Source: Gnetum montanum
Taxonomy: Eukaryota > Streptophyta > Gnetopsida > Gnetales > Gnetaceae
Direction: 5' to 3'
DNA: 45,426 nucleotides
Assembly: GCA_015680685.1 (NCBI GenBank)
Contig: MNCI01010836.1
Coordinates: 134,687 to 180,112, forward strand
Under the pieces are notes generated by a model. It was not told where the DNA came from, made no database searches, and saw nothing but the letters and a program-made list of their open reading frames with translations. The position numbers were made by a program, and so were the translations under genes. This document shows, in pieces, positions 43,149-45,426 of the stretch. Numbering within the stretch: the stretch's first letter is position 1; each line of letters starts with the position of its first letter.

Positions 43149-43253
43149 ACTTTCCACCGGTTCTGCTTCCATAGTTTTCAAGCTGAGAAGTGTAATTATT
43201 AATGGCCCCTTCAAGACACATGCACTGGTTTCCATGGGAATCATAGCAATCCC
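43149..43253 (-). pseudogene. Nuclease pseudogene exon 3
   Basis: After acceptor TTTTTAGCAG: DCYDSHGNQCMCLEGAINNY, then TSQLENYGSRTGGK and one extra base before donor GTAAGT (43143-43148). It corresponds to the family's DCHDxxG...CVxGAInNYTSQL region. Phase at its end fits exon 4. Confidence 0.9.
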
Positions 43254-43456
43254 CTGCTAAAAACAGTTTGGAATCAGGTACCTTTTACTAACAATAAATT
43301 TCCTTGTAACGGGGGACACCTTTTGTGTGTATATAAATATTTTAAGCAAGGGCATGGGTTTGGCTTTAATCCGTGAAACAACCCACATTTCTCAGGCTGT
43401 TAAACTAGAACTAAAAACAATAAAATACATGAAAATAAAAAAACTACTTAACTTAC

Positions 43457-43630
43457 CGAATAAACATAGGAACATTCATTGCCAGGTGTGTTAATGTAAT
43501 GTAACGGACTTGCCCAACGATATTTGAATCTCATTTCATCAGCCCAGGAACAGAGAGAAGCCAGATCGCCATATGCATAAACAAGGAGTAGATCTTCTAC
43601 TGCTGTAGAAGTTGCACCGTTAAATAATGG
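43457..43630 (-). pseudogene. Nuclease pseudogene exon 2: first zinc-ligand cluster
   Basis: 58 codons from acceptor TTGTAG to donor GTAAGT (43451-43456). It contains EDLLLVYAYGDLASLCSWAD, RWASPLHYINTPGNEC and ends SYVYS. The Asp of SWAD and His of PLHY are zinc ligands in P1 nuclease. The exon starts in phase 0, fitting exon 1. It ends in phase 0, whereas exon 3 needs phase 1, so a base has been lost or gained at this junction. Confidence 0.9.
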
Positions 43631-43995
43631 CTACAACGCATCAAACAACCAAAATCTAGTACACCGAGACCAGAAAAAACAAAAAACACAGCAGATACCC
43701 AACACCTACAAATGTATTCATAACGTTCTGTCTTAAATCGTAATTTACACACTAGGAAAACTTGAAATAGAACCTAACGAAGCACTAGATGAGAAAGCCT
43801 AACATCTTTTTCAGTAGCTGCAGGGTTTAAAACTTAGCCTCACAATTTGAAATAGGAACCCCTTACCATCACTCAAATGATTGAGATAATCTAGAGAGTC
43901 AGAAGTAAACAAGAAGCTGGACGCTAATGGTAGTGCTCTAGTTCATTAAGAAGAAACTTAAAACCAGAGATTGCTAAAACCGTGATACGGCTTAT

Positions 43996-44106
43996 CTCTG
44001 CTAACTTGCAAGTTGCGTAGTGACCTTCTTTTCCCCATGCGAAAACCGGACATACCATAGCCAAATAGTAAACGAATGTGACCAAAACCTTGTTTCTCTC
44101 CCTCAA
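43996..44106 (-). pseudogene. Nuclease pseudogene exon 1: signal peptide and mature N-terminus
   Basis: 37 codons: LRERNKVLVTFVYYLAMVCP, VFA, then WGKEGHYATCKLAE. The Trp codon is at 44035-44037. The first codon is TTG (44104-44106), and the frame is open upstream to a TAA near 44200 without any ATG, so the start codon seems to have mutated from ATG. The next in-frame ATG would leave too short a signal peptide. At the 3' end the expected GTAAGC donor reads ATAAGC (43990-43995). Confidence 0.87.
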
Positions 44107-44857
44107 TTTGCAGTATCGGACTTCGCTTCCTCTTGCAAACTCTATTCTAACTCCTCGTTTCCTCCCAAACTTGATCCAATTACTTAAATGTTGCCATCGT
44201 TAAAAAGAAACTCAAAGCAAGTGGATTTACACTATCGACTGTAGTTGATTCCTTTTATGAGCTTCAGAAGCTCTGAGAAAGAGCAGAAGTGATTCATAGC
44301 TCTTGCTTACAACTCGTTCATATCTGAAAGTATTAGTTCAAATTGTCATTTTGTGCAACATGGCAGGTTATCACTTGTTGGATTGCACGTTACGAATTCG
44401 TCAATGCAATTGGCCTGCTAGAATTCTCATTTGTCATGAATCTCATCTACCGTAACATGTCTGCTACAAGGTTAGCACGATAATTCAACTCCATCTGTTT
44501 GAGGTGTAAGAAAATAATTGTGCAGAAAACTAGATAGCACAGGTAATCAAAGTATAGAATGCAAAAGCAAATGACACACGAAATTCACATGCATAAATAA
44601 CTAGAAATGTACAATTCTTGAGCAAATGGAACTGACCTCCAGCCATTGATAACTTAAATTAAATTTAGCATTTTGATTCTTCTTTTACATGTGCCCTTTG
44701 CAATGATGGTGTATGCAATCTTCAAGCGTCTGTGCAAGGTGTCAAATCTGCAATCCTGCTGTGATTTGTGGTGCCTTTGTTCTTCCATCAAGAATGATTT
44801 TATAGGCCATGGAATCAGTAACCATAAGAGACCTAATGCCAATGCATTATTAGATAT
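44107..44857 (-). other. Upstream region of the nuclease pseudogene
   Basis: Minus-strand CATAAAAGG at about 44251-44259, roughly 150 nt upstream of the former start, could be a TATA box. A 5-codon ATG ORF precedes the main frame near 44195. Nothing else coding was recognised. Confidence 0.35.
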
Positions 44858-45061
44858 GAAGACCACTTTGATGCGTTAACTAACTCATAAAAATGCATTA
44901 GTGAGTATGGTGGCCACTTTCATGGATTCACTAACCCATAAAAACACATTAGTGGGCATGGTGGCCACTTTCATGCATTAACTAACTCATAAAAATATGT
45001 TAGAGGGCATGGTGGCCACTTTCATGCATTAACTAATGCATAAAGAATGTTAGTGGGTAAT
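44858..45061. repeat. 51-bp tandem repeat, about four units
   Basis: Units start at 44858, 44909, 44960 and 45011, each with GGTGGCCACTTTCATG (degenerate in the first) followed by ATTAACTAACTCATAAAAAT and GTTAGTGGGCAT-like sequence. The three right-hand units are closest to each other. Confidence 0.85.
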
Positions 45062-45426
45062 GCATGCTCCAATCTCTCACTTGGTCTCTATATTTAATTA
45101 AGTTCAAAGATTAAGAAATAAATACATGCATCATAGAGATAATTTTTCTTAATGTGAGTATTATCTTCCATGTACCACCTTGCATAATCTTTCAAATATA
45201 ATTCTTTATATGACAACTTTACTTTATGAATAAACTTAATGTTCATTTTAAGTCCTGCCATATGTGTATTTTCTCTAATAACTATATGTGCAAACCATAT
45301 GAGAAAATAGCACAATTGAATAAGAGTTTCATTAAGTTGTACATACAACAAATTATATTATGAAACCAAGTCCCATCCAAACTACATGATCCTTAAATGA
45401 CTTTGGTGGCATTCTTTTTGTCAAAG
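45062..45426. other. Unassigned AT-rich end of the window
   Basis: The sequence after the tandem repeat resembles LTR or intergenic DNA but has no partner in the window. No coding evidence. Confidence 0.4.

Larger units (their letters stand above)
30300..44106 (-). pseudogene. S1/P1-type nuclease (BFN/ENDO family) pseudogene, about 14 kb, interrupted by nested retrotransposons
   Basis: Spliced minus-strand exons reproduce the family from the mature N-terminus (WGKEGHYATCKLAE) to the C-terminal DDYFFSRWPVVEKQLAKGG, RLAATLNRTF block. Exons: 43996-44106, 43457-43630, 43149-43253, 42939-42994, a remnant at 42906-42923, 42771-42863, 30524-30662 and 30300-30430. Zinc ligands kept include Trp and His of WGKEGH, Asp of SWADE, His of PLHY, His of LSHF and Asp of GDIH; those of exon 5 are lost. 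Lesions: TTG where ATG is expected, AT instead of GT at donor 1, a 1-nt phase clash between exons 2 and 3, stops in exons 4, 6 and 7 (two), and exon 5 deleted. Intron 6 (about 12.1 kb) holds elements E and D. The family are secreted or vacuolar enzymes degrading RNA and single-stranded DNA in senescence and cell death. Exon order and phases argue against a processed copy. Confidence 0.9.

Overview
The window is nuclear DNA from a seed plant with a large, transposon-rich genome. A gymnosperm is the likeliest source, but this is an inference from the dense old nested LTR retrotransposons, long introns and heavy C-to-T decay. No intact protein-coding gene was found. Almost every base can be assigned to decayed LTR retrotransposons, a few LINE and SINE remnants, or the remains of two S1/P1-type (BFN/ENDO family) nuclease genes.

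Layout. 1-3410 (minus): truncated Athila-like Ty3 element A. 3411-6807 (minus): gag and leader of a second Ty3 element, F. 6808-14142 (minus): complete element B, bounded by a perfect GTATC target duplication. 14148-14905 (minus): LINE reverse-transcriptase fragment. 14911-24689 (plus): element C, the only copy here that keeps RT, RNase H and integrase, all decayed. 24695-26836: unassigned sequence with a SINE-like copy. 26837-26949 (plus): first exon of an S1/P1 nuclease, cut short by an LTR fragment (26960-27336). 27468-28740 (plus): DUF4283/zinc-knuckle ORF remnant. 28945-29015: second SINE-like copy. 30300-44106 (minus): an S1/P1 nuclease pseudogene with at least seven recognisable exons. 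Its intron 6 contains Ty3 element E (31428-42384, minus), which is itself split by Athila-like element D (35849-40219, plus). 44858-45061: a 51-bp tandem repeat.

How the parts relate. A, B, C, D and the 26960-27336 fragment belong to one LTR family: termini TGATGAG...CTCATCA, a primer-binding site matching tRNA-Asp, and a polypurine tract ATGGGGGTA or close to it. A, B and D share one identical internal deletion that joins the end of the protease region to the extreme 3' end of pol, removing RT, RNase H and integrase. They therefore form an amplified non-autonomous subfamily that would have needed a C-like partner. B and D also share an unusual U3 made of CpG-rich palindromes just upstream of the TATA box. 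C has a different AT-rich palindrome array at the same place.

The nuclease pseudogene carries a lost start codon, a broken first splice donor, a frameshift, four in-frame stops and a mostly deleted exon 5. The second, oppositely oriented copy keeps only exon 1 with a 1-nt deletion.
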